Below, one piece after another: positions 28,584-38,179 of a stretch of 45,789 bases of DNA. Origin of the DNA: Burkholderiales bacterium (lineage in GTDB: Bacteria; Pseudomonadota; Gammaproteobacteria; Burkholderiales; Burkholderiaceae_C); contig JAPLPK010000189.1 of NCBI GenBank assembly GCA_026400275.1, positions 1-45,789 on the forward strand, written 5' to 3'. A program made the position numbers and the translations under genes. The notes beneath the pieces are model-generated. The model ran no database searches, had not been told where the DNA came from, and saw only the letters and a program-made list of their open reading frames with translations. Numbering within the stretch: the first letter of the stretch is position 1; the number at the start of each line of letters is the position of its first letter.

Positions 28584-29021
28584 ATTGTCTCCAGGAGAGG
28601 AATGAACACAGGGTTCGGTTGGGGGCAGGTGCCGTTGAAATACAAGCTGAATTTCAGGCTGGCAGTGAACTATAGTTACTAAATCAATTTGTTTTACTTA
28701 TCGAAAACCCTAGTGCTATCCGCATGCGATTGCCGGATAGTTGGCGACTCTTGGTGGTTTGCGTATCTGTTTCCCGCGAATCGGTATGGGTGCTGCGGTA
28801 AGAGGTGTTTCAATAAATCAATCCAATTGATTAATGGTAAACCAGTACAGATGCGCTGCCGCTTCTAGGCGATATTCCCTGCGTGCAGCGGCCAGTTGTG
28901 CGAACGCGCGGGCACCGCAGATGCCAACCGGTATGAACACGAGAGAGACAAGCTGCATGTTTGAAACAACTGAAACGGGTTTGCGCGCCATAGGTGCCTT
29001 CCATTTGCGGGGAGTACAGCC
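28584..29021. promoter_or_regulatory. 438-bp divergent control region between frcB and the chemoreceptor gene
   Basis: AT-rich compared with its surroundings, and I see no gene in it. Three inverted repeats stand out: AACTATAGTT (28668-28677), CTATCCG-N11-CGGATAG (28716-28740) and AATCAAT-CCA-ATTGATT (28816-28832). Any of them could be an operator for the ROK repressor, whose family binds AT-rich palindromes. Promoter boxes could not be placed with confidence. Confidence 0.5.
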
Positions 29022-30614
29022 ATGAACCTCAAGATATCTCAGCGCCTGTATCTGGCGGTAGGCATGGCATTGGTGCTGCCAGCCCTGGTCCTGGTGGCTA
29101 CTTTTGTGCTGGATGCACAGGGCCGAGCCCAGTTTGACAGTGCGCTGGCCAAAGCCAAAGAGCGCAGAGAGGTGGCCGGTGCCATGCGCGACACGGTGTT
29201 CCGGCAGGGCCTGCAGGCACGCAATATTGGTTTGCGCTCTGACGTGGACGATATGAAAAAAGAAGTGGACGGTCTTCGTGCCTTGAAAGACGTCTATAAG
29301 AAGAACCTTGCCCGCTTCACCCAGTTGGAACCCACGGTGGAAGAGGCTGCGGACCTGGCCAAAGCGGCCAAGTTGGAGCAGGACACGGTGGAGCCCTTGC
29401 AAAAGGCCGAGGAGTTCGCCAGCAATTTCCGCCCTGACACGGCGGCGACGATCTTGGTTACCAAGGTCAGCCCTCTGCAGGACCAATGGATCGAGGTGAT
29501 CAGCCATCTGGTGGCGATACAGGACGGCAATGTCGCGGCTGCGCTGTCTAGCAATGAGGCACAGCACAGCAACTTAGTGCGCGTTGCGGCAGTGGCGTTT
29601 GTGCTGACTTTTGTGCTGGCGGCAGCCGCTGCCTGGCACCTGGCGCGGGGCATTGTTTTGCCGCTGCACGATGCGATCGGTTTGGCGCGCCGCGTGGCCG
29701 CCGGAGACCTGACTGCCCGCATCAACGGTCAGCGCACTGACGAAGTGGGCCAGCTGCTGAGCAGCCTGGGCGAGATGCAGTCCAGCCTGGAGCGGGTGGT
29801 GACCAATGTGCGTTCCGGCTCTGAAAACGTGGCCACCGCCAGCGCCGAAATAGCCCAGGGCAACGATGACCTGAGCGCCCGTACCGAGAGCCAGGCTAGC
29901 GCGCTGGAACAGACTGCTGCCTCCATGGAGGAGCTGAGCTCCAACGTGCGGCAAAACGCCGATAGCTCCCGTCTGGCAAACGAATTGGCGATGAAGGCAT
30001 CTTTGGTCGCGGCCAAGGGTGGCGCGGCTGTGGGCCAGGTGGTCGAGACGATGAAGGGCATCAACGACAGCTCGCAGAAGATTGCCGACATCATCGGAGT
30101 CATCGACGGCATCGCCTTCCAGACCAATATCCTGGCGCTGAACGCCGCCGTGGAGGCCGCGCGGGCCGGCGAACAAGGCCGCGGCTTTGCCGTGGTCGCC
30201 AGCGAGGTGCGCAGCCTGGCCGGGCGCAGTGCCGACGCGGCCAAAGAAATCAAGCACCTCATCAGCGCCAGCGTAGAGCGCGTGGCCCAGGGCACGGCCC
30301 AGGTGGACCAAGCGGGTGCGACCATGGCCGAGGTGGTCAACTCCATCAAGCAGGTGACCGACATCATGGGCGAGATCAGTACCTCCAGCAACGAGCAGTC
30401 CATGGGCGTGGCCCAGGTGGGCGAGGCCGTGACCCAGATGGACCAGGTAACACAGCAAAACGCCGCCCTGGTGGAAGAGATGGCCGCCGCCGCCAACAGC
30501 TTGCGTGCCCAGTCCAACGAGCTGGTGCAGGTGGTGGCGGTATTCAAGCTGCGCGATGGACATGGCCATGCCCAGGCCGCGCCGGTGGCCGGGGCGCTGC
30601 GTCTGGGGGCTTAG
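29022..30614 (+). CDS. Methyl-accepting chemotaxis protein
   Basis: 530 aa inner-membrane chemoreceptor. Helix 1 at about 8-30, a four-helix periplasmic sensor to about 185, helix 2 near 188-210, HAMP 211-263, then the signalling coiled coil. The hairpin tip that contacts CheA/CheW is highly conserved (GIAFQTNILALNAAVEAARA and AVVASEVRSLAGRSA). There is no C-terminal NWETF-like CheR tether. Start ATG 29022 has GGGGAG before it. It is divergent from the sugar-uptake operon, so it may report sugar either directly or through FrcB; this is inference from position. Confidence 0.93.
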   Translation: MNLKISQRLYLAVGMALVLPALVLVATFVLDAQGRAQFDSALAKAKERREVAGAMRDTVFRQGLQARNIGLRSDVDDMKKEVDGLRALKDVYKKNLARFTQLEPTVEEAADLAKAAKLEQDTVEPLQKAEEFASNFRPDTAATILVTKVSPLQDQWIEVISHLVAIQDGNVAAALSSNEAQHSNLVRVAAVAFVLTFVLAAAAAWHLARGIVLPLHDAIGLARRVAAGDLTARINGQRTDEVGQLLSSLGEMQSSLERVVTNVRSGSENVATASAEIAQGNDDLSARTESQASALEQTAASMEELSSNVRQNADSSRLANELAMKASLVAAKGGAAVGQVVETMKGINDSSQKIADIIGVIDGIAFQTNILALNAAVEAARAGEQGRGFAVVASEVRSLAGRSADAAKEIKHLISASVERVAQGTAQVDQAGATMAEVVNSIKQVTDIMGEISTSSNEQSMGVAQVGEAVTQMDQVTQQNAALVEEMAAAANSLRAQSNELVQVVAVFKLRDGHGHAQAAPVAGALRLGA

Positions 30615-30740
30615 CAGCTCTTATAGCCAGCCTGGCGGGAGGCCTATGGTTCCCCACCAGGCTGCGTTGGCGTGAATCCCCTACACTTTGCGGCACTTCT
30701 TTAGCTACCGCGTTGTGGGGTCTTGGCGACCACGCTTTCT

Positions 30741-31937
30741 ATGATCATCACCAGCCTGCTTGATACCGACCTTTATAAGTTCACGATGATGCAGGTGGTG
30801 CTGCACCAGTTCCCTGCGGCGCAGGTGCAGTACAAGTTCAAATGCCGCAACCCCGGCGTCCAGCTGGCCCCGTTTGTAGATGAGATACGCGACGAAATCC
30901 GCTCGCTGTGTAGCCTGCGTTTCCAGGAGGCTGAGCTGGCTTACCTGCGCTCCATGCGCTTCATCAAGAGCGATTTTGTGGACTTTCTCGGCCTGTTCCG
31001 GCTGAACGAGAAATACATCCAGGTCACGCCCCTGCCCAGCGGCGAGATCGAGATTTCCATCCAGGGTCCCTGGTTGCACGTGATCCCCTTCGAGATCCCG
31101 GTGCTGGCCATCATCAACGAGGTCTATTTCCGCAACACCCAGCCGGTGCCCGACTTCATCGAGGGCCGCCGTCGCCTGGACGCCAAGATCCAGCAACTGC
31201 GCGCCGACGGTCTGCAGGAGCTGAAGATTGCCGACTACGGCACCCGCCGCCGCTTCAGCAAAGCCTGGCACGAGGAAGTGCTTCGGGTGCTGGTGGCTCG
31301 CCTGGGTGCGGGAGCAAAAGGCCAGTTCGCGGGCACCAGTAATGTGTTTTATGCTATGAAATTAGGATTGACACCGCTGGGCACCATGGCGCATGAGTAC
31401 CTGCAGGCCTGCCAGGCCCTGGGCCCGCGCTTGCGGGACAGCCAGGTGTTTGGCTTTGAAATGTGGGCCAAGGAATACCGGGGTGACCTGGGCATTGCGC
31501 TCAGCGATGTCTACGGCATGGACGCGTTTTTGCGCGACTTCGACATGTACTTTTGTAAGCTGTTCGACGGCGCGCGCCACGACAGTGGCGACCCCTTCCG
31601 CTGGGGTGAGCGCCTGCTGGCGCATTACAAGCAGAACCGCGTGGACCCGCTGACCAAGACCCTGATCTTCAGCGACGGCCTGACGGTGCCGCGCACTATC
31701 GAGCTGTACCAGCAGTTTCGCGGCCGCTGCCTGCTGGCCTTTGGTATCGGCACCAACCTGACCAACGACATGGGCGACCCGCCTAACCACATACCGCTGC
31801 AAATCGTCATCAAGCTCACCCGCTGCAACGGCCAGCCGGTGGCCAAGCTGTCCGACTCGCCGGGCAAGACCATGTGCGACGACGAGAAGTACATCGCCTA
31901 CCTGCGCCAGGTTTTTGAAATTGAGACCCCGGCCTAA
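30741..31937 (+). CDS. pncB: Nicotinate phosphoribosyltransferase
   Basis: Joins nicotinate to PRPP with ATP hydrolysis in the NAD salvage (Preiss-Handler) pathway. 398 aa. Opening [18 protein letters not shown] is diagnostic; the phosphorylated histidine is H218 in [12 protein letters not shown]; the phosphate-binding region includes [15 protein letters not shown] and [15 protein letters not shown] 30741 is used since homologues begin there; upstream in-frame codons are not conserved. Followed by a family B repeat. Confidence 0.96.
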   Translation: MIITSLLDTDLYKFTMMQVVLHQFPAAQVQYKFKCRNPGVQLAPFVDEIRDEIRSLCSLRFQEAELAYLRSMRFIKSDFVDFLGLFRLNEKYIQVTPLPSGEIEISIQGPWLHVIPFEIPVLAIINEVYFRNTQPVPDFIEGRRRLDAKIQQLRADGLQELKIADYGTRRRFSKAWHEEVLRVLVARLGAGAKGQFAGTSNVFYAMKLGLTPLGTMAHEYLQACQALGPRLRDSQVFGFEMWAKEYRGDLGIALSDVYGMDAFLRDFDMYFCKLFDGARHDSGDPFRWGERLLAHYKQNRVDPLTKTLIFSDGLTVPRTIELYQQFRGRCLLAFGIGTNLTNDMGDPPNHIPLQIVIKLTRCNGQPVAKLSDSPGKTMCDDEKYIAYLRQVFEIETPA

Positions 31938-31942
31938 CGTGC

Positions 31943-32036
31943 TCACCCCCAGGCTACACACTTCGCGTTTCCGTCAACCCCCTTGCAGGGGGCAAACCCA
32001 GTGGCCCGGCGAAGCCGGTTCCACGGGTTTCTGGCG
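31943..32036 (+). repeat. Dispersed repeat, family B, copy 3
   Basis: Reads CACCCCCAGGCTACACACTT, then CCCCCTTGCAGGGGGCAAAC, GGCCCGGCGAAGCCGGTTCC and GGGTTTC. It contains two GC hairpins (CCCCCTTGCAGGGGG and CCGGCGAAGCCGG). Begins six bases after the pncB stop, the same position relative to a gene end as the other two copies. Confidence 0.8.
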
Positions 32037-32119
32037 GGAATACCGTTGGCGCAATCCTGGGAGTGGTGAGTCGCTACCTTGTCTTTTATCTATTTGCCAC
32101 CGCTAGCCCATACCGACCC

Positions 32120-33106
32120 ATGACAAAACCTGCCATCCTCGTCGCCCGTAAGATCTTCCCGTCCACCATTGCCCAGCTGGAGCAACACTTTGAGGTGGAG
32201 TCCAACCAGGACGACGCCAGCTGGACCAAGGCCGACCTCATCGCCCATTTGCAGGGCAAGGTCGGGGCATTCACCACCGGCAGTGAACGCATCGACGCCG
32301 AGGTGCTGGCCGCCTGCCCGCAGCTGCGCATTTGCGCCAATATGGCCGTGGGCTACAACAACTTCGACATCGACGCGATGAGTGCGGCCGGCGTGCTGGC
32401 CACCAACGCACCCGACGTGCTGACCGAAACCACGGCCGACTACGGTTTTGCGCTGTTGATGGCCACCGCCCGCCGCGTTTGCGAGAGCGAGCACTTTCTG
32501 CGCGCCGGCCTGTGGAAGAAGTGGAGCTACGACATGTTTGCCGGCGCCGAGATCCACGGCAGCACGCTGGGCATCATCGGCATGGGCCGCATCGGCCAGG
32601 GCATTGCCAGGCGCGGTGCCTACGGCTTCGGCATGAACGTGGTTTACCACAACCGCTCCCGCCTGGATGCCGCGACCGAGGCCGCATGCAAGGCCCGCTA
32701 CGTGTCCAAGGAAGAGCTGCTGAAGACCGCCGACCACGTGGTGCTGGTGGTGCCGTATTCGGCCGCCTCGCACCACACCATAGGCGCGGCCGAGCTGGCG
32801 CTGATGCAGCCCACGGCCACCCTGGTTAACATCGCCCGTGGCGGCATCGTGGACGACGCGGCCCTGGCCGTGGCCCTGCGTGAGGGCCGCATCGCCGCCG
32901 CAGGGCTGGACGTGTTCGAGGGCGAGCCCAAAGTCCACCCCGACCTGCTGACCGTACCGAACGTGGTGCTGACCCCGCACATCGCCAGCGCCACCGTCGC
33001 CACGCGCACCGCCATGGCCCAGCTGGCCACCGACAACCTCGTTGGTTTTTTGATAAACAACAAGCCGCTCACGCCCATAAACCTTGCGCAGCTAGCTACG
33101 AAATAA
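32120..33106 (+). CDS. D-isomer-specific 2-hydroxyacid dehydrogenase (glyoxylate/hydroxypyruvate reductase-like)
   Basis: 328 aa cytoplasmic NAD(P)H enzyme. Rossmann motif GMGRIG at 154-159, catalytic R240 (NIARGG), E269 (FEGEP) and H287 (TPHIAS). Best fit is the GhrB-type glyoxylate/hydroxypyruvate reductase; 2-ketogluconate is another possible substrate. Start ATG 32120. The last codons (LAQLATK) run into bases resembling a family A repeat (GCGCAGCTAGCTAC). rmuC starts 9 bases after the stop. Confidence 0.9.
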   Translation: MTKPAILVARKIFPSTIAQLEQHFEVESNQDDASWTKADLIAHLQGKVGAFTTGSERIDAEVLAACPQLRICANMAVGYNNFDIDAMSAAGVLATNAPDVLTETTADYGFALLMATARRVCESEHFLRAGLWKKWSYDMFAGAEIHGSTLGIIGMGRIGQGIARRGAYGFGMNVVYHNRSRLDAATEAACKARYVSKEELLKTADHVVLVVPYSAASHHTIGAAELALMQPTATLVNIARGGIVDDAALAVALREGRIAAAGLDVFEGEPKVHPDLLTVPNVVLTPHIASATVATRTAMAQLATDNLVGFLINNKPLTPINLAQLATK

Positions 33107-33115
33107 ATAGCATAC

Positions 33116-34444
33116 ATGACTGGAATCGAATGGGGCCTGCTGTCTGGCCTGGGCGTGCTAAACCTGCTGCTGCTCGCCGTATTGCTGCTGCGCAAGCCCG
33201 CCGCACCCGACCACACGGCCATGGACCGCTTGGCCCAGGAGCTGCGCCGCGAGATCGCCGATTCCGCCCGCACCGACCGGCAAGAGCTGGCCACCAGCTT
33301 CGCCACCTTCCAGCGCAGCCTGGTGCAGCAAAGCGCCGAGGCCACGCGCACACAGAACACGCAGATCGACGCCTTCGCCCAGCAACTGGCGCTGTTGCAG
33401 AAAACCTTGTCGGATACGCTCAGTACCCAGCTGCAGGCCCTGGGCGAGTCGAATGCGCGGCGCATCGGTGAGGTGCGCGCCACGCTGGAAAGCCAGCTGC
33501 AGCAGCTGCAGCAAAGCAACGCCGCCAAGCTGGACGAGATGCGTCAGACCGTGGACGAGAAGCTGCAAAACACCCTGGAAACCCGCTTGGGCGAAAGTTT
33601 CAAGCAAGTAGCCGACCGGCTGGAGCAGGTGCACAAGGGCCTGGGTGAAATGCAGTCCCTGGCCCAGGGCGTGGGCGACCTGCAGCGCGTGCTCACCAAC
33701 GTCAAAACCCGTGGCATGTTTGGCGAAGTGCAGCTAGAGAATTTGCTGGAGCAGGTGCTGACGTCCGAGCAGTACGGCAAGCAGATCGAGACCAAGCCGC
33801 GCAGCAACCAGCGCGTGGACTTTGCGGTGCGCTTCCCGGGCCGCAGTGCCGACGGCGCGCCCGTCTGGCTGCCGATAGACGCCAAGTTTCCGCGCGACGA
33901 TTACGAGCGCCTGCTGGACGCACACGAGCGCGCCGACGCCGCTGCGGCCGACGCAGCCGCCAAGGCGCTGGAGGCTCGCATCCGCACCGAGGCCAAATCC
34001 ATTGCCGAGAGCTATCTGGCACCGCCACACACCACCGACTTCGCCATCCTCTTTCTGCCCATCGAGAGCCTGTACGCCGAGGTGCTGCGCCGCCCTGGCC
34101 TGATGGACAGCCTGCAGCGCGACTACCGCGTGACCCTGGCCGGCCCGACGACCTTGCTGGCCATGCTGAACAGCCTGCACATGGGATTCCGCACGCTGGC
34201 GCTGGAGCAACAGGCGTCTGAGGTCTGGAAGGTGCTGGGCGCGGTAAAGACCGAGTTCGAGCGCTACGGGGAATGGGTGGCACGCATCCGAGAGCAGGTG
34301 CAAAAAGCCTCCGACACTTTGGACAAGGCCGACACCCGCACCCGCCAGATGCGCCGGGCGTTGAAGGTGGTCGAGGCCCTGCCGGACGCCGAGGCGCAGG
34401 CCCTGCTGCCCGCGCAAGCCGAGCTGGATGACGGGGCTCCATGA
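33116..34444 (+). CDS. rmuC: DNA recombination protein RmuC
   Basis: 442 aa. One N-terminal membrane helix (about 7-26), a long Gln/Ala-rich coiled coil (about 40-190), then the RmuC nuclease-like domain (about 200-400) with KTRGMFGEVQLENLLEQVL and PIDAKFPRDDYERL, whose D and K resemble a PD-(D/E)XK core. RmuC limits inversions at short inverted repeats in E. coli. This genome region is rich in such repeats. It overlaps the next gene by 4 bases (ATGA). Confidence 0.93.
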   Translation: MTGIEWGLLSGLGVLNLLLLAVLLLRKPAAPDHTAMDRLAQELRREIADSARTDRQELATSFATFQRSLVQQSAEATRTQNTQIDAFAQQLALLQKTLSDTLSTQLQALGESNARRIGEVRATLESQLQQLQQSNAAKLDEMRQTVDEKLQNTLETRLGESFKQVADRLEQVHKGLGEMQSLAQGVGDLQRVLTNVKTRGMFGEVQLENLLEQVLTSEQYGKQIETKPRSNQRVDFAVRFPGRSADGAPVWLPIDAKFPRDDYERLLDAHERADAAAADAAAKALEARIRTEAKSIAESYLAPPHTTDFAILFLPIESLYAEVLRRPGLMDSLQRDYRVTLAGPTTLLAMLNSLHMGFRTLALEQQASEVWKVLGAVKTEFERYGEWVARIREQVQKASDTLDKADTRTRQMRRALKVVEALPDAEAQALLPAQAELDDGAP

Positions 34445-35619
34445 CCCTGGCTTTGGCCCGTTTGATATTGGCCCAGATCTGCCTGCACGCCTGCATGACG
34501 GGGCTGCGCCTGGCCTCGCCTTTGCTGGCCCTGAAAGCTGGCTACAGCACTTTTCCAGTGGGATTTCTGCTGGCCTTGTTTGCTCTGACCCAGGTGTTCC
34601 TGGCTTTGCCCGCCGGGCGTTTTGCGGACCGCAACGGCCTGCGCCTGCCGGTCACTGGCAGCGTGGCCATGGCGGTACTGGGGGCCGGCCTGGCGGCTGT
34701 GTTTCCGGTTTACCCGGTGCTGTGTCTCAGTGCCTTGTTGTCAGGCGGTGCTACTGGCATTGCCCTGATTGCGCTGCAGCGCCATGTGGGCCGGGCGGTG
34801 GAGGGCTCGACCCAGCTCAAACAGGTGTTCAGCTGGCTGGCCATGGGGCCGGCGGTGTCCAACTTCATCGGGCCGTTTGGGGCCGGACTGTTGATTGACT
34901 ATGCGGGCGCCGCGCCGGGCGACATCTTCGGTTACCGTGCCGCGTTTGCCATGCTGGCGGTTTTACCCCTGCTGACCTGGGCGCTGGTGCGTGGTGTGCA
35001 GGAGCTGCCGCCCATCCACCCACCCGCCAACGCGGCCAAGGCGCGGGTGTGGGATTTGCTACACGACCCCATGCTGCGTCGCCTGCTGCTGGTGAACTGG
35101 TTTCTGTCGTCCAGCTGGGATGTACATACCTTTGTGGTGCCCATCCTGGGCCATGAACGGGGCCTGAGTGCCTCCACCATAGGCACCATCCTCGGCGTGT
35201 TCGCCATCGCGGCAGCGGTGGTGCGCATGGTGATGCCGCTGGTGGCCCAGCATTTGCGCGAATGGGCTGTGATTACCAGCGCCATGGGCGCCACGGCCTT
35301 GCTGTTTGCGGCCTACCCGCTGCTGCATGGCGCGGTGGCCATGGGCGCGTGCTCAGTCTTGCTGGGGCTGGCGCTGGGCTCGGTGCAGCCCATGGTGATG
35401 AGCACCCTGCACCAGATTACGCCCGAGCACCGACATGGCGAGGCATTGGGCCTGCGGCTGATGACCATCAACGCCTCCAGCGTGATGATGCCCATGCTGT
35501 TTGGCCTGGCCAGCGCCTATATCGGCGTGGCCGGCCTGTTCTGGGTGGTGGGGGCGGTGGTGGGCAGCGGCACCCGCACCGCCTGGCAGCTCAAGACCGC
35601 CGATTTCGGCGCGTCTTGA
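34441..35619 (+). CDS. MFS transporter
   Basis: 392 aa, 12 predicted helices. The loop between helices 2 and 3 carries ALPAGRFADRNGLRLP, the MFS motif A form G-x-x-x-D-R. Substrate not predictable; drug or metabolite efflux is common in this group. Translationally coupled to rmuC through ATGA, though no functional link is obvious. Convergent with the LOG-family gene, 7 bases between stops. Confidence 0.85.
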   Translation: MTLALARLILAQICLHACMTGLRLASPLLALKAGYSTFPVGFLLALFALTQVFLALPAGRFADRNGLRLPVTGSVAMAVLGAGLAAVFPVYPVLCLSALLSGGATGIALIALQRHVGRAVEGSTQLKQVFSWLAMGPAVSNFIGPFGAGLLIDYAGAAPGDIFGYRAAFAMLAVLPLLTWALVRGVQELPPIHPPANAAKARVWDLLHDPMLRRLLLVNWFLSSSWDVHTFVVPILGHERGLSASTIGTILGVFAIAAAVVRMVMPLVAQHLREWAVITSAMGATALLFAAYPLLHGAVAMGACSVLLGLALGSVQPMVMSTLHQITPEHRHGEALGLRLMTINASSVMMPMLFGLASAYIGVAGLFWVVGAVVGSGTRTAWQLKTADFGAS

Positions 35620-35626
35620 AGTCGCT

Positions 35627-36490
35627 CTACAGCTTGTAGAACGCCTGCATGGCGCTCCAGGCTTGCTCTGGCGTGTCCACGTAGGTGAACAGCTTCAGGT
35701 CGGCTGGGGAGATGGCGCCTTCTTCAATCAGTACATCGAAGTTCAGCAGGCCCTTCCAGTAGTCGGTGCCAAACAGGATGATAGGCACGGCCTTGGCTTT
35801 GCCAGTCTGCACCAGGGTGACCACTTCAAACAGCTCGTCCAGCGTGCCAAAGCCGCCAGGAAAGGCCACCAGGGCTTTGGCGCGCATCATGAAATGCATC
35901 TTGCGCAGCGCAAAGTAGTGGAACTTGAAGTTCAGGCTGGGCGAGACATAGCGGTTGCCGCTTTGCTCATGCGGTAGGGCAATGCTTAGGCCCACATTCA
36001 AGGCACCCATTTCATGCGCGCCACGGTTGGCTGCTTCCATGATGCCGGGGCCGCCGCCGGTGCAGATGTAGAGGCGCTCGGCCGCAGGTTGGTCGGCGCT
36101 GTACTGGGCTACCAGGCGCGCAAACAGCCGGGCCTGGTCGTAGTAATGGGCATTGCGCATGCGGCGCTCGGCCACCTTCAGAGCGGCCGCGTCACCGCCG
36201 GCCTGTGCTGCGGCCAGCTCACGTTGGGCATCGTCGGGTGCAGGGAAACGGGCGCTGCCAAACACTACAACCGTGTTCTCTATGCCTTGCTCTTGCTGCT
36301 CCAGATCGGGTTTGAGCATTTCCAGTTGAAAGCGTATGCCCCGGGTTTCGCGGCGCAGCAAAAACTCCGGGTCGGCAAAGGCTAGGCGGTAAGCATCGGC
36401 CTCCAGAGGCTGGCCCGCGCTGGCGTGGGCTTGCAGTTCAGCCCAGGCCAGGGCAACGTTGCGGTCGTTGAGTTTGTCAGTGTTTTCCAT
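35627..36490 (-). CDS. LOG-family protein (TIGR00730, nucleoside monophosphate phosphoribohydrolase-like)
   Basis: 287 aa. Rossmann-like fold with GGGPGIMEAANRGA (145-158) and the signature PGGFGTLDELFE (211-222). Once annotated as lysine decarboxylase; characterised members cleave N6-substituted AMP or AMP-like nucleotides to free base and ribose phosphate. The N-terminal 70 residues are an extra helical region, making it longer than the minimal 190-aa form. Single gene on the minus strand. Confidence 0.86.
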   Translation of the reverse strand: MENTDKLNDRNVALAWAELQAHASAGQPLEADAYRLAFADPEFLLRRETRGIRFQLEMLKPDLEQQEQGIENTVVVFGSARFPAPDDAQRELAAAQAGGDAAALKVAERRMRNAHYYDQARLFARLVAQYSADQPAAERLYICTGGGPGIMEAANRGAHEMGALNVGLSIALPHEQSGNRYVSPSLNFKFHYFALRKMHFMMRAKALVAFPGGFGTLDELFEVVTLVQTGKAKAVPIILFGTDYWKGLLNFDVLIEEGAISPADLKLFTYVDTPEQAWSAMQAFYKL

Positions 36491-36674
36491 AAATACATTG
36501 TGAGCGTAAATAGTGTCAGTTTGCCCGTGGATCAGAAGAAATACCTGGGTAAACCCTAGGTCTTAGGGCTGTATTTTCCACACTGTCCGGGACGTTTTTA
36601 GGCCCTAAAGTTGTTTGCAATATGTGCGGCGATGTGGCCGCGTATTTTTCTCTTACTCCCGAAAAGGCCGCCCT

Positions 36675-38012
36675 ATGCAAGCGAACCCCTCCGTCCCCAA
36701 GAAGCCGTTTTACGCGTCCCTGTATGTGCAAGTGCTGTTCGCCGTGGCGATCGGCATTGCCCTCGGGCATTTCCGCCCCGAGCTGGGCGCCGAAATGAAG
36801 CCCCTGGGCGACGGCTTCATCAAGCTGATCAAGATGATCATTGCCCCCATCATTTTCTGTACCGTGGTGGTGGGTATTGCCGGCATGGAAGACATGAAGA
36901 AGGTCGGCAAGACCGGCGGTCTGGCCCTGTTGTACTTCGAGATCATGAGCACATTGGCGCTGATCGTGGGGCTGGTCACGGTGAACCTGATACAGCCCGG
37001 CAACGGCATGCATGTGGACGCGTCCACGCTGGACACCAAGGGCATCGCCGCCTACACCGGCCCGGGCAAGATGGCCGGCACGGTGGACTTTCTGCTGAAC
37101 GTCATCCCCACCTCGGTGGTGGACGCATTCGCCAAGGGTGAGATCCTGCAGGTGCTGCTGTTTGCCGTGTTGTTCGGCTTCTCGCTGCACAAGTTTGGTG
37201 GCCGTGGCACCCAGGTGTTTGACTTCATCGAGAAGATCTCACACGTGCTGTTCAGCATCGTCGGCGTGATCATGAAGCTGGCCCCCATTGGTGCCTTCGG
37301 CGCCATGGCCTTCACCATCGGCAAGTACGGCATCGTTTCGCTGTTCTCGCTGGGCAAGCTGATGGGTACCTTCTACCTGACCTGCCTGATCTTTGTGTTG
37401 GTGGTGCTGGGCATCGTTTCCCGTTTGCACGGCTTTAGCATCATCAAGTTCATCAAGTACATCAAGGAAGAGCTGCTGATCGTGTTGGGTACCTCGTCCA
37501 GCGAATCGGTGCTGCCCCGCATGATGGAGAAGATGGAAAATCTGGGCGCCAAGAAGTCGGTGGTTGGCCTGGTGATCCCTACCGGTTACTCCTTCAACCT
37601 GGACGGCACCTCCATCTACCTGACCATGGCCGCGGTGTTCATCGCCCAGGCCACCGACACCCCGATGGATATCGGCCAGCAGATCACCCTGCTGCTCGTG
37701 CTGCTGCTGACCTCCAAGGGCGCGGCCGGCGTGACCGGCAGCGGCTTCATCGTGCTGGCCGCCACCCTGTCTGCCGTGGGCCATGTGCCGGTGGCCGGCC
37801 TGGCGCTGATCTTGGGCATTGACCGCTTTATGTCCGAAGCCCGTGCGCTGACCAACCTGGTGGGCAACGGCGTTGCCACCATCGTGGTGGCGAAATGGAC
37901 CGGCGACCTGGACACCCAGCGCCTGAATGCCGCGCTGAACAATGAAACCTGGGTCGAAGCGAATGCCCCCGAGGTGTTGCTGGACGAAAAGACCGCCAAG
38001 ATGGCCGTCTGA
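36675..38012 (+). CDS. dctA: C4-dicarboxylate:cation symporter DctA
   Basis: 445 aa inner-membrane symporter of the DAACS family for succinate, fumarate and malate. Key blocks: [20 protein letters not shown], serine-rich hairpin [18 protein letters not shown] near 275-292, [19 protein letters not shown], and [19 protein letters not shown]. Start ATG 36675 preceded by AAAAGG. The 184-base leader holds the small repeat CCCTA-N5-TAGGG near 36552-36570, possible operator only. A terminator follows. Confidence 0.94.
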   Translation: MQANPSVPKKPFYASLYVQVLFAVAIGIALGHFRPELGAEMKPLGDGFIKLIKMIIAPIIFCTVVVGIAGMEDMKKVGKTGGLALLYFEIMSTLALIVGLVTVNLIQPGNGMHVDASTLDTKGIAAYTGPGKMAGTVDFLLNVIPTSVVDAFAKGEILQVLLFAVLFGFSLHKFGGRGTQVFDFIEKISHVLFSIVGVIMKLAPIGAFGAMAFTIGKYGIVSLFSLGKLMGTFYLTCLIFVLVVLGIVSRLHGFSIIKFIKYIKEELLIVLGTSSSESVLPRMMEKMENLGAKKSVVGLVIPTGYSFNLDGTSIYLTMAAVFIAQATDTPMDIGQQITLLLVLLLTSKGAAGVTGSGFIVLAATLSAVGHVPVAGLALILGIDRFMSEARALTNLVGNGVATIVVAKWTGDLDTQRLNAALNNETWVEANAPEVLLDEKTAKMAV

Positions 38013-38038
38013 TTCTATGCTATCTTTTCTGTAGCTTT

Positions 38039-38072
38039 AGGCCGTTGCCGCACTTGCGGTAATGGCCTTTTT
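38039..38072 (+). terminator. Rho-independent terminator after dctA
   Basis: AGGCCGTTGCCGCA / TGCGGTAATGGCCT, a stem of about 13 bp with two G-U pairs, followed by a run of T to 38072. About 27 bases beyond the dctA stop. Confidence 0.85.
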
Positions 38073-38179
38073 CATGGGCTAAATATTGCGCTGCAAAGCA
38101 GCCACTATGCGGCGCCATCCAGGGAGGAGGGCGCTACATTAATACGTAATACGACTAGCCCCATCTACGGAGAAACACC

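Noticed and set aside
27516-28682. 388-codon plus-strand open frame opposite the sugar-binding protein gene
   Set aside because: Shadow of frcB codon usage; the His/Gly-rich product matches nothing, and the minus strand has signal peptide and family motifs.
30628-30664. Hairpin after the chemoreceptor gene as terminator
   Set aside because: The 12-bp stem with one mismatch has no T run on either side; too weak to call.
36600-36674. Sigma-54 promoter before dctA
   Set aside because: GG and GC elements are not at the required 10-base spacing.
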